DNA of 64,000 bases from Fluviicoccus keumensis (lineage in GTDB: Bacteria > Pseudomonadota > Gammaproteobacteria > Pseudomonadales > Moraxellaceae), in NCBI RefSeq assembly GCF_004217445.1, contig NZ_SHKX01000010.1:620001-684000 (forward strand), given 5' to 3'. Shown piece by piece: positions 43,753 to 52,838 of the stretch (positions within the stretch are counted from its first letter, which is position 1; each line of letters opens with the position of its first letter). Under the pieces are notes generated by a model, which ran no database searches, was not told the DNA's origin, and saw only the letters and a list, made by a program, of their open reading frames with translations. The position numbers and the translations under genes were made by a program.

Positions 43753-44817
43753 TCAGGTCAGGTCGCTGTCGATGACCACCAGGCCGTAACCGTCGGCAAA
43801 CTCCTCGCGGATCTGCTTCAGTTGCGGCAGGGCCTTGTGGAAGGCCTCCATCAGACCGGGGTCGAAATGCGAACCGGCCTGCTGATCAATGCGCCGCACC
43901 GCCTCCGCCACGGGAATGCTCTTGTGGAAAGGGCGATCGGAGGTGAGGTCGTCAAAGGCGTCCGCCAGCGCCACGATACGCGCCATCAACGGAATGGCGA
44001 CCCCCTTCAGGCCGTGCGGATAACCGCTGCCGTCCCAATGCTCGTGGTGCGACAAGGCGATAAGGCGCGCCGCGCGCAACAGTTCATCCTGCTGTTCGCC
44101 GATAATGTCCGCGCCGAATGTCGTGTGCTGGTTGAGGATTTCCTGCTCGGCCGGGTCCAGCGGGCCATGCTTGAGCATGATGCTGTCGGGCACGCCGATC
44201 TTGCCGACATCGTGCAGCGGCGCGGCGTGAAACAGGGTATCCACTGACTCGGGGCTCATGCCCAGCGTTCGGCCGAGCAGCCGCGCGTAATGGCTGATAC
44301 GGACAATATGGTTGCCGGTTTCCGTGTCGCGGTATTCGGCGGCCCGGGCCAGACGGCGGATCAGCAGGTGGCGGGTCTTGTTCAATTCCGCGGTGCGCTG
44401 CTCCACCAGCCGCGCCAGCTCGCGATGCTGGTCATACAGCGCCAGATGCGTCCTGACCCGCGCCAGCACCAGCGCCGGACTGACGGGCTTCACCAGATAG
44501 TCTACCGCCCCCAGCTCCAGCCCCAGCCGTTCATCCTCCACCTCCCCCATGGCCGTGACAAAAATGACCGGAATCCCCCGGGTTTCCGGGTCCGCCTTCA
44601 GTCGCTCGCACACTTGATAGCCATTGAGGCCAGGCATCATGATATCCAGCAATATCAGATCCGGCCGCGCCGGGCCGGCGGCGATCTGCAAGGCCTTGTC
44701 GCCGCCGGCGGCGGCAAGCACCCGGTAATAGGGCGACAGCACATTGACGAGAATATCAATGTTGTCGGGCATGTCATCGACGATCAGCACGGTATGTTGC
44801 AGTGACGGTTCGGTCAT
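43753..44817 (-). CDS. Response regulator with HD-GYP cyclic-di-GMP phosphodiesterase domain
   Basis: This 354-residue protein has a receiver domain (VLIVDDMPDN, phospho-Asp in LILLDIMMPGLNG, Lys in LVKPVSP) followed by an HD-GYP domain with HDVGKIG and HHEHWDGSGYP, plus the LADAFDDLTSDRPF segment. It should hydrolyse cyclic di-GMP when phosphorylated, like RpfG. Its start overlaps the stop of the hybrid kinase (ATGA at 44814-44817), so the two form a signalling pair. Confidence 0.93.
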   Translation of the reverse strand: MTEPSLQHTVLIVDDMPDNIDILVNVLSPYYRVLAAAGGDKALQIAAGPARPDLILLDIMMPGLNGYQVCERLKADPETRGIPVIFVTAMGEVEDERLGLELGAVDYLVKPVSPALVLARVRTHLALYDQHRELARLVEQRTAELNKTRHLLIRRLARAAEYRDTETGNHIVRISHYARLLGRTLGMSPESVDTLFHAAPLHDVGKIGVPDSIMLKHGPLDPAEQEILNQHTTFGADIIGEQQDELLRAARLIALSHHEHWDGSGYPHGLKGVAIPLMARIVALADAFDDLTSDRPFHKSIPVAEAVRRIDQQAGSHFDPGLMEAFHKALPQLKQIREEFADGYGLVVIDSDLT

Positions 44818-47800
44818 GATGCGGCATTTCCTGGCGAAGAAGGGACAGAGGGGGCGGCGTCAGCACCGTGACGGGCGGCCGGTTCCAGTTGGCGGATCAG
44901 CGCCTCGACCGTGGCCTGGGCGCGGTCGAAGTCGTACAGGGCCGTATACTTGCGCAATTCGGCGGCCGGGGCGACATGCCCCAGCTGTTCCAGCAAACCG
45001 CACAGGGCGGGCGCCAGACGGGTGGTGCGGGCGTCATTGACCCGCAGCAGTTCGGCAAGACGCCCCAGCTCTTCGAGCAACGCCCGACGGTCCACCGGCG
45101 CGGCGGCAGCAGCGGTGCGTGCCTCCCCCGCGCCGGACGGCAGGGCGCGGGTCAACCGCGCCAGCAGGCCTTGCATCTCCCGATCCAGCAGCGCCAGGGC
45201 CGACGCCTGACCGCCCGCGTCCGCCCGCCGCAATCCGGTTTCAACCTCCACCGCCCGCGCAGCCACCGCGTCGGCCCCGATATTGGCGGCCAATCCTTTC
45301 AAGGTATGGGCGGCGCGGATGGCGGACTCCATATCCCCGGCCGCCATGGCCTGACGGATGCGGCTAACCGCATCCGCCTGATGCTCGCGGAAACGGGTCA
45401 GCAGCTGGAAAAGCAGTGCGGTATTTCCGTCCAGCCGCCGCAGGGCGAAGTCCAGGCGCAACCCCTCGATGACCGGCAGCGGCGACGGCGCGGACGCCGG
45501 ACGGCGGGCGGTCTCGGCGGGCGCCGCACCGGAAGGATGGACCCAGCGGCTGAGCGTGAGGAACAGCTCCGCCACATCGATCGGCTTGGCGATATAGTCG
45601 TTCATCCCGGCCGCCAGACATTTTTCCTTGTCGCCGCTCATGGTATTGGCCGTCATCGCCAAAATGGGCAAATCCGCCATGCCCGGCAGGCGGCGCAGGC
45701 GCCGGGTCGCCTCGAAGCCGTCCATGACCGGCATCTGGCAATCCATCAGCACCCCGTCATAGGTGGCCTGCGCCGCCTTGGCGACGGCTTCCTCGCCGTT
45801 ATTGGCCACATCCACCCGAATGCCCGCCTGCTGCAGGATTTCAACCGCCATTTCCTGATTATCGGCGTTATCCTCGGCCAGCAGCAGCCATGCCCCCGCC
45901 AGCGAGGCGCGCGCCTGCCGCTCCCGCGTATCCCGCTGTGACGACACCCGTCCATCACTGATAACCGGATCAGCGGCGCCGGCGGCCGGCGCGCGGCTGA
46001 AGCGCGCGGTAAAATAGAACAGGCTGCCGACGCCGGGCTCGGACTCCACGCCGATCTCGCCTGACATCAACTCAACCAGACGCTGGCAGATCACCAACCC
46101 CAGCCCAGTGCCGCCGTATTTGCGGGATGTCGACGAGTCGGCCTGGGTAAAAGGCTGGAACAGCTTGCCGCTCTGCTCCCGGGTCAATCCGATGCCCGTA
46201 TCGCGCACCTCGAAACGCAGCCAGACCCCCTCGTCTTCGTCACCGGCCGGATGCACGGCCAGGGTCACGGAGCCGGACTCGGTGAATTTGATGGCGTTGT
46301 TGACGAGGTTGCCCAGCACCTGCCCCAATCGGAAGGGATCGCCGACCAGATGCCGGGGCACATCCGCGTCAATCGCAAAACGGAGGTCCAGTCCTTTTTC
46401 CCTCGCCTTCAGGGCCTCCTGATCCGAGAGGGCGTCCATGACCTCGTCCAGGCTGAAGCCGGTTTGCTCGAAGGTCATCTTGCCCGCCTCGATCTTGGAA
46501 AAATCGAGAATGTCGTTGATCAATACCAGCAGGTTGCGGGCAGCGGCGTTGACCTTCCGGATATAGTTACCCTGCTTCTCGTTCAATCCGCTTTCCAGGG
46601 CCAGCTGCGACATGCCGATAATGACGTTCATCGGCGTCCGGATTTCATGGCTCATGTTGGCGAGAAAATCGGACTTCAAGCGCGTCGCCTCTTCCGCCAG
46701 CGCCTTGGCGTGCTGCATGACCAGCTCCGATTCCTTCTGGATGGAAATGTCGATCAGGCTGCCGACACAACCCGCCTGCGGCCGACCGGGCGTGCCGAAT
46801 CCGCCCAAGGTGTACAGCACGGGATGTTTGCGTCCGTCCGCGAAGGTCACTGTCATCTCGGTGGTAAACACGCCCCCTTCCGCGAGAATCCGCCGATTGG
46901 CCTGCTGGTAAACCAGCCGGTCCTCTTCCGGCAACGCGGAAAAGTCCATGACCGACTTGCCCAGAAGCTCCTCGCGGTCAATGCCGAAGGCGGTCAGAAA
47001 CGCCCGGTTGAACCCGAGATAGCGCCCCGCCGCATCCTTGAAAAAGACCGGGTATGGCAGCGCCTCCAGCAGCACCTGCCGGAACGCCAGCTGATCCGCC
47101 ATCGCCTGCTCGTACTGCTTGCGCTGGGTCAGGTTGCGCACCACGATGCACAGGCAGATCCCGTAATGTTCATGCCACGGCATCGGCGTATAGCTGATTT
47201 CCAGCGGCAGCGTCTGGCCATCCCGGGTCAGGCCCGGATATTCGTGCGTCACCGCACCTTCGGCCGGGAGGCGTTCCACGCCGGAACCGGCGGGGATGAC
47301 GCCGTCGGGCAGCAGTGCGGAGACCGGCAAGCCGACCATGCCGCCGCGGACGTGGCCAAAGGTTTCATCCGCCTGCGGGTTGGACTGGACGATCATGCCC
47401 TGGGGGTTGGTGACCAGAATGGCGTCCGGCGCGCTCTCGATGATGTGGCGGTACCAGGACTCGGCCATGGCCAGCGCCTGACGCTGGTGATCCAGATCCG
47501 CCATGGCCTGCTGATAGTTCACCAGCACCCGCGACAAATCCCCGATTTCGGTGGCTTCGGCCGCATGCGGAATGACCACCTTGCGCTCGCCCGCCAGTAG
47601 CCGGCTGGTTGTCTCGGTCAGATCGGCCAGCGGCATCAACAGGCGGCGGTGATAGAAGCGCAGCTGTATCAGCGCAATCATCAGGATGGTCAGCGCCATG
47701 GTGATCGCCGCCATCATCATCAACCGGTCGACACGCGTATCCAGGCGGGCGGTGGAGAGCATCAGCCGCTGGTGTATATATTCATCGGCCAGGCTGATAT

Positions 47801-48266
47801 CGCGACGGATATCGCTCTTGGCGGACTGGTAAGGCTGGCCGAACGCCAGAGCCTGGGCCTGCTCGCGGTTACCCGCCGCCACGGCTTCCAGCATGCGGCG
47901 CTCCAGGTCCTGCATGGCGTCGGAACGGCTTTTGGCGGCGCGGATCAGGGCAGCCTCGTCGGGCTCCAGCTCCATCATCAACAGGCTTTCCACGGCATGA
48001 TCGCGATGACGTATGTGATCCCTTTCCTCCAGGAAAGTCTGCCGGTAGCGCTCATCGCCCGTCACGGCATAGGAACGGACGGCATCGGTGAGCAGGTCAT
48101 TGCCAAGGCTTAGCTGACTGAGGTCGTCGCTGGCCTGATGCAGTTGCACCAGAACATCGCGACGCTGATGGGAGGCGGCGAACGTCAGCAGGATCAGCAC
48201 GCCCGTGACCGCCAGCACGCAGGCCTGCGCCCAGGCGATGCGCAAACCCAGGGCTTTCAGTTTCAT
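44814..48266 (-). CDS. Hybrid sensor histidine kinase with PAS, receiver and Hpt domains
   Basis: This 1150-residue protein has a transmembrane helix (residues 10-30), a helical periplasmic CHASE3-like sensor, a second helix (near 185-206), HAMP, two PAS domains (about 275-395 and 400-520), HisKA with FLANMSHEIRTPMNVIIG, HATPase (NLVNNAIKFT, DTGIGL, GTGLGLVI), a receiver (LLLAEDNADNQ; Asp in VLMDCQMPVMDG; IAKPID) and an Hpt domain with the phospho-His in AAHTLKGLAANIG. It can relay phosphate to the HD-GYP regulator encoded directly after it. Confidence 0.94.
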   Translation of the reverse strand: MKLKALGLRIAWAQACVLAVTGVLILLTFAASHQRRDVLVQLHQASDDLSQLSLGNDLLTDAVRSYAVTGDERYRQTFLEERDHIRHRDHAVESLLMMELEPDEAALIRAAKSRSDAMQDLERRMLEAVAAGNREQAQALAFGQPYQSAKSDIRRDISLADEYIHQRLMLSTARLDTRVDRLMMMAAITMALTILMIALIQLRFYHRRLLMPLADLTETTSRLLAGERKVVIPHAAEATEIGDLSRVLVNYQQAMADLDHQRQALAMAESWYRHIIESAPDAILVTNPQGMIVQSNPQADETFGHVRGGMVGLPVSALLPDGVIPAGSGVERLPAEGAVTHEYPGLTRDGQTLPLEISYTPMPWHEHYGICLCIVVRNLTQRKQYEQAMADQLAFRQVLLEALPYPVFFKDAAGRYLGFNRAFLTAFGIDREELLGKSVMDFSALPEEDRLVYQQANRRILAEGGVFTTEMTVTFADGRKHPVLYTLGGFGTPGRPQAGCVGSLIDISIQKESELVMQHAKALAEEATRLKSDFLANMSHEIRTPMNVIIGMSQLALESGLNEKQGNYIRKVNAAARNLLVLINDILDFSKIEAGKMTFEQTGFSLDEVMDALSDQEALKAREKGLDLRFAIDADVPRHLVGDPFRLGQVLGNLVNNAIKFTESGSVTLAVHPAGDEDEGVWLRFEVRDTGIGLTREQSGKLFQPFTQADSSTSRKYGGTGLGLVICQRLVELMSGEIGVESEPGVGSLFYFTARFSRAPAAGAADPVISDGRVSSQRDTRERQARASLAGAWLLLAEDNADNQEMAVEILQQAGIRVDVANNGEEAVAKAAQATYDGVLMDCQMPVMDGFEATRRLRRLPGMADLPILAMTANTMSGDKEKCLAAGMNDYIAKPIDVAELFLTLSRWVHPSGAAPAETARRPASAPSPLPVIEGLRLDFALRRLDGNTALLFQLLTRFREHQADAVSRIRQAMAAGDMESAIRAAHTLKGLAANIGADAVAARAVEVETGLRRADAGGQASALALLDREMQGLLARLTRALPSGAGEARTAAAAAPVDRRALLEELGRLAELLRVNDARTTRLAPALCGLLEQLGHVAPAAELRKYTALYDFDRAQATVEALIRQLEPAARHGADAAPSVPSSPGNAAS

Positions 48267-48291
48267 CTGGCGGCCGCCGGACCGGTCACGG

Positions 48292-48645
48292 CTATTGCGA
48301 CCGGCGGATCATGTAATCCACCGCCGCCTTGATCTGCCGATCGCTATACCGCCCCTCCAGGTCGTCCTTCCCCGGCATGGCCGCCGATTTGGCAGCGGCA
48401 TGACCGCCCTTCAGCGCCGTGGCGTACAGCGCCGACTTGCCACGCGCGATACGCGGCGCCCATGCCTGGCGATCGCCGATGACGGGAGCGCCCAGCTGCC
48501 CGCCATCGGCATGGCAGGTGGCGCAAATGTGCTGATAGAACTGCTTGCCGCTTTCCGCACGGGCGGCGGGGGCCAGCAACATGATCGGGAAAACCAGACC
48601 GGCCAAAACGGCCAGACGGCCGACCGCTGTGATGAATGCTTCCAT
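48292..48645 (-). CDS. Cytochrome c5-family protein, paralogue of 40313-40657
   Basis: This 117-residue periplasmic protein has a signal peptide and one haem motif CATCH, with QLGAPVIGDRQAWAPR and the C-terminal YSDRQIKAAVDYMIRRSQ almost identical to the cytochrome at 40313. It differs by an Ala/Lys-rich insertion (KGGHAAAKSAAMPG) before the axial Met. The start at 48645 gives a normal signal peptide; 48666 is an alternative. It lies just downstream of the hybrid kinase start, on the same strand and upstream of it in transcription. Confidence 0.87.
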   Translation of the reverse strand: MEAFITAVGRLAVLAGLVFPIMLLAPAARAESGKQFYQHICATCHADGGQLGAPVIGDRQAWAPRIARGKSALYATALKGGHAAAKSAAMPGKDDLEGRYSDRQIKAAVDYMIRRSQ

Positions 48646-48797
48646 GGGCTCCGTTTCCTTGGACATGATGACTGTTGACTTACAGGCTGATGATTAGAAA
48701 ACTCCTGCTCTCTTTCTGGAGTAAATCAAGGCCGCCGCCCAAATGCAAGGCGGCGACCCGGGATTAAGACAACCTGTCATCCCGGCGGGATAAACGC

Positions 48798-49697
48798 TCA
48801 GGCCACGCGCATCGCCCGCAGGTCGCGCAGGAAATACGTGCCCAACCCGGCGATGATCACCGCCATGCCCGCCACCGTCACGGTGGTGAAGCGCTCACCG
48901 TTGATCCACGCCCCCCACACCAGCGCGAACGCGGGCGTCAGGAAGGTGGTCAGCGACACCGTCGCGGGCGGCAGCGCCTTCACCAGGAAGAAGTAGCACA
49001 GCATCGCCACCACCGACGCCATCACCACGCTGTAGGCCAGCGCCGTCAGCGTCACCCAGCCGGGCATGGCGCGCGGCATCGAGGCCATGAAGAACGGCAG
49101 CACCAGCAGCATGCCGGCGGTCGAGAACAGCAGCGAGCCGGTGGTCTGCGCCAGCGGATGCAGCTTCGCCTTGTCATGCTTGAGCAGGAAGACCGACGCC
49201 ACGTAACAGAACACGCCCATCAGCACCAGGAAAACGCCCTTGCCCTGCGCCGCCACGTGCGGCCCGCCCTGCATGATCAGCACCAGCCCGCCGAAGGCCA
49301 TGCCCATGCCCACCCACTGCTCGGCGCGCAGCAGCTGGGTGCGGAAGACGCCGTGCGCCAGCAGGCCGACGAACAGCGGCGCCAGCCCGAACAGCAACGA
49401 GATCAACCCCGAGGGCAGGTAGGCCGCCCCCAGGTAGGTGAACAGCATCGCGCCCAGCAGGCTGAGCATGCCCGCCGCGTAACTTTTCACAGCCTCACGG
49501 TGGAACGGCAGGCGTTCTCCCAACATCCACAGACACAGGGCCGCCAGCGGCGCCGCCAGGGCGAATCGCAAGGCCAGCGCCCAGACCGGGTGCAGCTCGC
49601 GAATGCTCAGGACCACCGCCAGCGGCGTGGTGGACCAGATGAAAACCAGCAGGGCGTAACGACTGGCGACCTGCATCTGCGGGGGTTCGGGTTCCAT
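48798..49697 (-). CDS. EamA-family (DMT superfamily) transporter
   Basis: This 299-residue inner-membrane protein has ten predicted helices in two EamA repeats (residues 11-145 and 155-290), including the typical GLAPLFVGLLA and LTTFLTPAFALVWGAWINGE. It is probably an exporter of an amino acid or metabolite. GGAG precedes the ATG by about 6 bases. The upstream region carries a leader ORF and a terminator hairpin in the right order for attenuation. Confidence 0.88.
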   Translation of the reverse strand: MEPEPPQMQVASRYALLVFIWSTTPLAVVLSIRELHPVWALALRFALAAPLAALCLWMLGERLPFHREAVKSYAAGMLSLLGAMLFTYLGAAYLPSGLISLLFGLAPLFVGLLAHGVFRTQLLRAEQWVGMGMAFGGLVLIMQGGPHVAAQGKGVFLVLMGVFCYVASVFLLKHDKAKLHPLAQTTGSLLFSTAGMLLVLPFFMASMPRAMPGWVTLTALAYSVVMASVVAMLCYFFLVKALPPATVSLTTFLTPAFALVWGAWINGERFTTVTVAGMAVIIAGLGTYFLRDLRAMRVA

Positions 49698-49740
49698 GAT
49701 CGGCTCCTTTTCTTCAGGGTTTTGGGGGGATGGAAAAACA

Positions 49741-49769
49741 AAAAAGGCCGCTGGGAGAGCGGCCTTTTT
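49741..49769 (-). terminator. Candidate attenuator hairpin upstream of eamA
   Basis: A 12-base-pair stem (AAAAAGGCCGCT and complement, 5-base loop) ending in a T-run on the minus strand lies 43 bases before the eamA start and 21 bases after a leader ORF stop. It could instead end transcripts from the gene at 49937, but that stop is 167 bases away. Confidence 0.8.
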
Positions 49770-49790
49770 CAGGGGGAACAGGGTGCTGGA

Positions 49791-49889
49791 TCAGTCCTTG
49801 TCTGGCCGCCGGGACAGGGACGAGCGCCATGCTGCCGCTTTGCGCAGGGCATGGACTCGACGGACGGAGACAACGGATTGGAAGGTCAT
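49791..49889 (-). CDS. Possible 32-residue leader peptide of eamA
   Basis: The ORF runs from an ATG at 49889 to a TGA at 49791, 21 bases before the attenuator hairpin. It is Arg-rich (six of 32, including two Arg pairs). A possible promoter (TTGACC near 49927-49922) lies upstream. AGCGGC in codons 17-19 (49839-49834) can pair with GCCGCT of the terminator 5' arm (49763-49758), giving an alternative antiterminator. A weak CGGG precedes the ATG. Confidence 0.45.
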   Translation of the reverse strand: MTFQSVVSVRRVHALRKAAAWRSSLSRRPDKD

Positions 49890-49936
49890 AATGACCCGAT
49901 ACTGCCGGGAACCGTACAGGCGGTCAAGCGCGAATG

Positions 49937-51301
49937 TCAGAATTCTTCAACCTCATAACGCCACACCCGCAAGTCCGGGCTCCAGTAGCGTTCCGGCCAA
50001 CCGCCCTTGCGTTTCAGGTAACGCACAAAGCGCACCGGGTCGGGAATCTGCGACCACACCGACGGCAGGTAAGTGGCGCGGCGATGGCCTTCCTCCAGAA
50101 TGAGACCGTCAATGCCGGGCCGCAGCCGGTTGACCAGATCTTCCTCGGAATGCACCTCCAGCACCTCGGGCGGCACCAGCATCGAGATCTGCATGGTCAG
50201 GCCTTCCAGCTCCTGCGGCTGCAACGGCGCAAAGCGTGTATCGTTGAAGGCGGCGTCCCAGGCGTGGTGCGATACGTCCTCCACCAGCGGGCGGCGGGCT
50301 TCCAGCGAACCGATGCAGCCGCGCAGGTCGCCGTCCTTCAGCAGCGTCACGAAAACCGCCCCGTTAGCCGACAGGCGCGGCGGGTAGACCTCCGGCCGCA
50401 CCAGCAGCGGGCCGCCCCCGTCCAGTCCCTGCCGGATGGACGCCCAGGCGATGGATTTCAGTGTATCGCGGTCGCTGGTGGACAGTCGGTCCGGCTTCGA
50501 GGTTTCGGGGTAAAACGCCCACGCGCCGTAACCGACCACCCGGTCGTGGTCGCCGCTGCTGTCGCCGGAATTGCACAGCGCCAGCGTCACCGGCTTCCAG
50601 TGACGGCGTTCGGCATGCAGCAGCAGGCCCTTCACGGCAATGCGGCCGCAGGCCTGCCTGTCGCCAATGGCGGCGGCGTCCAGCTGCTCGACGGCGTCGC
50701 ACGTCAGGCGGTCCAGGATTTTGGCCGCCGCATCATCCAGATAATGCGACAGGTCGGAACTGATCACGAACAAGGTCCCTTCATCATCCCCAAAGGCATC
50801 CAGCACCGCCGCGACCTCCGCCGGATCGGCATCGCCGACCACGATCGGCAGCAAGGTGAATTCGCCCAGCACGGTTTGCAGGAACGGCAGCTGCACTTCC
50901 AGACTGTGTTCGTAGAGATGGGCCGCCTCCAGCAGGTGGACGCCCGGCAGCGTCTGCAGGCGGCGGGTGGAGCTGGTATCCAGATGGATGTCGCCCAACG
51001 GCGTGCGATAGGATTCGGCGCGGCTGAGCGCCAAGCCCTTGAAGGCCGTCTGATGCGACGGCCCCAGCAGCACCACCCGCCAGATCAGCGCCCGGTGCTC
51101 ACGCAGGGTGGCGAACGCGGTCGCGGCCGCCACTCCGGAATACGCATACCCGGCATGCGGAACGATCAGCGCGCGCGGACAGGGTGCGCCGGGGCGGACC
51201 GGGCCGGCGCGTTCAAAACAGGCCTGCAGCGCCGCCCGCAGTTCGGCGGGATCGGCAGGGTAGAACCGGCCGGCGACCGCCGGTTCCCGGATACGCAACA
51301 T
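49937..51301 (-). CDS. AmmeMemoRadiSam system protein: MEMO1-like (B) fused to AMMECR1-like (A)
   Basis: This 454-residue protein has an N-terminal MEMO/LigB-dioxygenase-like domain (PAVAGRFYPADPAELRAAL, ALIVPHAGYAYSG, VVLLGPSHQ, VISSDLSHYLDD) and a C-terminal AMMECR1 domain (GAVFVTLLKDGDLRGCIGSL, SMLVPPEVLEV, GLILEEGHRRATYLP). In many genomes A and B are separate; here they are one chain. The AmrS radical SAM gene is divergent across about 160 bases. GAGGA precedes the ATG at 51301. The biochemical reaction of the system is unknown. Confidence 0.92.
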   Translation of the reverse strand: MLRIREPAVAGRFYPADPAELRAALQACFERAGPVRPGAPCPRALIVPHAGYAYSGVAAATAFATLREHRALIWRVVLLGPSHQTAFKGLALSRAESYRTPLGDIHLDTSSTRRLQTLPGVHLLEAAHLYEHSLEVQLPFLQTVLGEFTLLPIVVGDADPAEVAAVLDAFGDDEGTLFVISSDLSHYLDDAAAKILDRLTCDAVEQLDAAAIGDRQACGRIAVKGLLLHAERRHWKPVTLALCNSGDSSGDHDRVVGYGAWAFYPETSKPDRLSTSDRDTLKSIAWASIRQGLDGGGPLLVRPEVYPPRLSANGAVFVTLLKDGDLRGCIGSLEARRPLVEDVSHHAWDAAFNDTRFAPLQPQELEGLTMQISMLVPPEVLEVHSEEDLVNRLRPGIDGLILEEGHRRATYLPSVWSQIPDPVRFVRYLKRKGGWPERYWSPDLRVWRYEVEEF

Positions 51302-51463
51302 GACATCCTCAATCACGGTAAATTCTGGCCTTCAGCTTAGTCCTTAGAAGACGAACTGACGAGACCGGTCATGTACGGGAATCGTCCGCCGGACGTAAAG
51401 CCCGCCTTGAAAGGCGGTTACAGCGCCCCATATTGTTCATAATTCACTCAACTCCGGTGTGCC

Positions 51464-52570
51464 ATGTCCGACCGCCGCCATGCTCCGATCCAACGCGGTG
51501 ACCCCGGCCTGGCGCCGACGCGCTGGTGGCATGCCCTGCCCGACGGCCGCGTGCAATGCGACCTGTGTCCGCGCGCCTGCACGCTGGCGGAAGGCCAGCG
51601 CGGCCTGTGTTTCGTGCGCGGCCGGCTGGACGACGCCGTGGTGCTGACCACCTGGGGCCGGTCCAGCGGCTTCGCCCTCGACCCCATCGAGAAAAAACCG
51701 CTGAACCACTTCCTGCCCGGCACGCCGGTGCTGTCCTTCGGCACGGCGGGCTGCAACCTGGCCTGCAAGTTCTGCCAGAACTGGGACATCTCGAAATCGC
51801 GGGACATGGACACACTGATGGCAAGCGCCGGCCCGCGCGCCATTGCCGACGCCGCCGTGCGCAGCGGCGCGAAAAGCGTGGCCTATACCTACAACGACCC
51901 CGTCATTTTCCACGAGTACGCCATCGATGTCGCGCAGGCCTGCCGCGAACGCGGCATCAAGAACGTGGCGGTCACGGCGGGCTATATTTGTGCTGGGCCG
52001 CGCGAGGAATTCTTCCGCCACATGGATGCCGCCAACGTCGACCTGAAAGGCTTCAGCGAGGATTTCTATTACCGGACCACCGGCGCGCACCTGCAACCGG
52101 TGCTGGACACGCTGATGTGGCTGAAACAGGAAACGCAGGTCTGGCTGGAGCTGACCACCCTGCTGATTCCCGGCCTGAACGACAGCGACGCCGAGCTGCA
52201 CGCGATGACGCAATGGGTGAGGGAAAACCTGGGGCCGGACGTGCCGATGCACTTCACCGCCTTCCATCCGGACCACAAGCTGCGCGACATTCCGGCCACC
52301 CCCGCCGCGACGCTGCAACGGGCGCGGCGCATCGCCCGGGAGAACGGCATTCGTCATGCCTATACCGGCAATATCCAGGACACCGGGGGCGGCAGCACTT
52401 TCTGTCATCATTGCGGGGAGTTGCTGATCGAACGCGACGGGTACCGGCTGGGCCGCTGGGGACTGGATGCGCACGGGGCCTGCGGCCGTTGTGGAACCGC
52501 CCTTCCCGGGGTGTTCGAGGCGCAGGCGGGCGACTGGGGCGCAAAACGCTTGCGCGTGGCCATGACCTGA
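51464..52570 (+). CDS. amrS: AmmeMemoRadiSam system radical SAM enzyme
   Basis: This 368-residue radical SAM protein has the cluster motif CNLACKFC (near residue 98) followed by QNWDISKSRD, an upstream Cys-rich segment (CDLCPRACTLAEGQRGLCFVR), and a C-terminal Cys pair CHHC and CGRC that may bind a second metal. This layout matches the AmrS protein of the AmmeMemoRadiSam set. It is divergent from the fused MEMO/AMMECR1 gene. Confidence 0.93.
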   Translation: MSDRRHAPIQRGDPGLAPTRWWHALPDGRVQCDLCPRACTLAEGQRGLCFVRGRLDDAVVLTTWGRSSGFALDPIEKKPLNHFLPGTPVLSFGTAGCNLACKFCQNWDISKSRDMDTLMASAGPRAIADAAVRSGAKSVAYTYNDPVIFHEYAIDVAQACRERGIKNVAVTAGYICAGPREEFFRHMDAANVDLKGFSEDFYYRTTGAHLQPVLDTLMWLKQETQVWLELTTLLIPGLNDSDAELHAMTQWVRENLGPDVPMHFTAFHPDHKLRDIPATPAATLQRARRIARENGIRHAYTGNIQDTGGGSTFCHHCGELLIERDGYRLGRWGLDAHGACGRCGTALPGVFEAQAGDWGAKRLRVAMT

Positions 52571-52629
52571 AGCCAGAACCGGGCTAAGATAGCCGCCACT
52601 TTCCGTTTTCCGCCGCGAGGCTTGCCGCC

Positions 52630-52803
52630 ATGTCGAACGTGCTGCCCTTCCGCAAACCCGCCGCCCCGGCCAAGGGCATGTGCCAGCACGGTTTCCACCG
52701 CTGGCGGATCCTCCAGGAAAAGCAGTTTGACGTGCAGCAGGGGAAGCTGGTTACCGTCTGGCGCTGCGAGCGCTGCGGTGAACGCAAGGTCAAGGCGACC
52801 TGA
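52630..52803 (+). CDS. Small zinc-ribbon-like protein
   Basis: This 57-residue protein begins MSNVLPFRKPAAPAKGMCQH and ends with VWRCERCGERKVKAT. A C-terminal CxxC and an earlier Cys/His pair (CQHGFH) suggest a small zinc site. I recall near-identical small proteins in Pseudomonas and Acinetobacter of unknown function. GAGG lies 9 bases before the ATG. It precedes the alpha/beta hydrolase gene by 35 bases. Confidence 0.82.
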   Translation: MSNVLPFRKPAAPAKGMCQHGFHRWRILQEKQFDVQQGKLVTVWRCERCGERKVKAT

Positions 52804-52838
52804 TCCTCTTCTCCCCCGATTCCGACTTGAGCCTGCCG

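Noticed and set aside
51402..51417. CCGCC...GGCGG inverted repeat between the divergent AmmeMemoRadiSam genes
   Set aside because: The loop is very short, there is no T-run and no gene end nearby, so it was not called as a terminator or operator.
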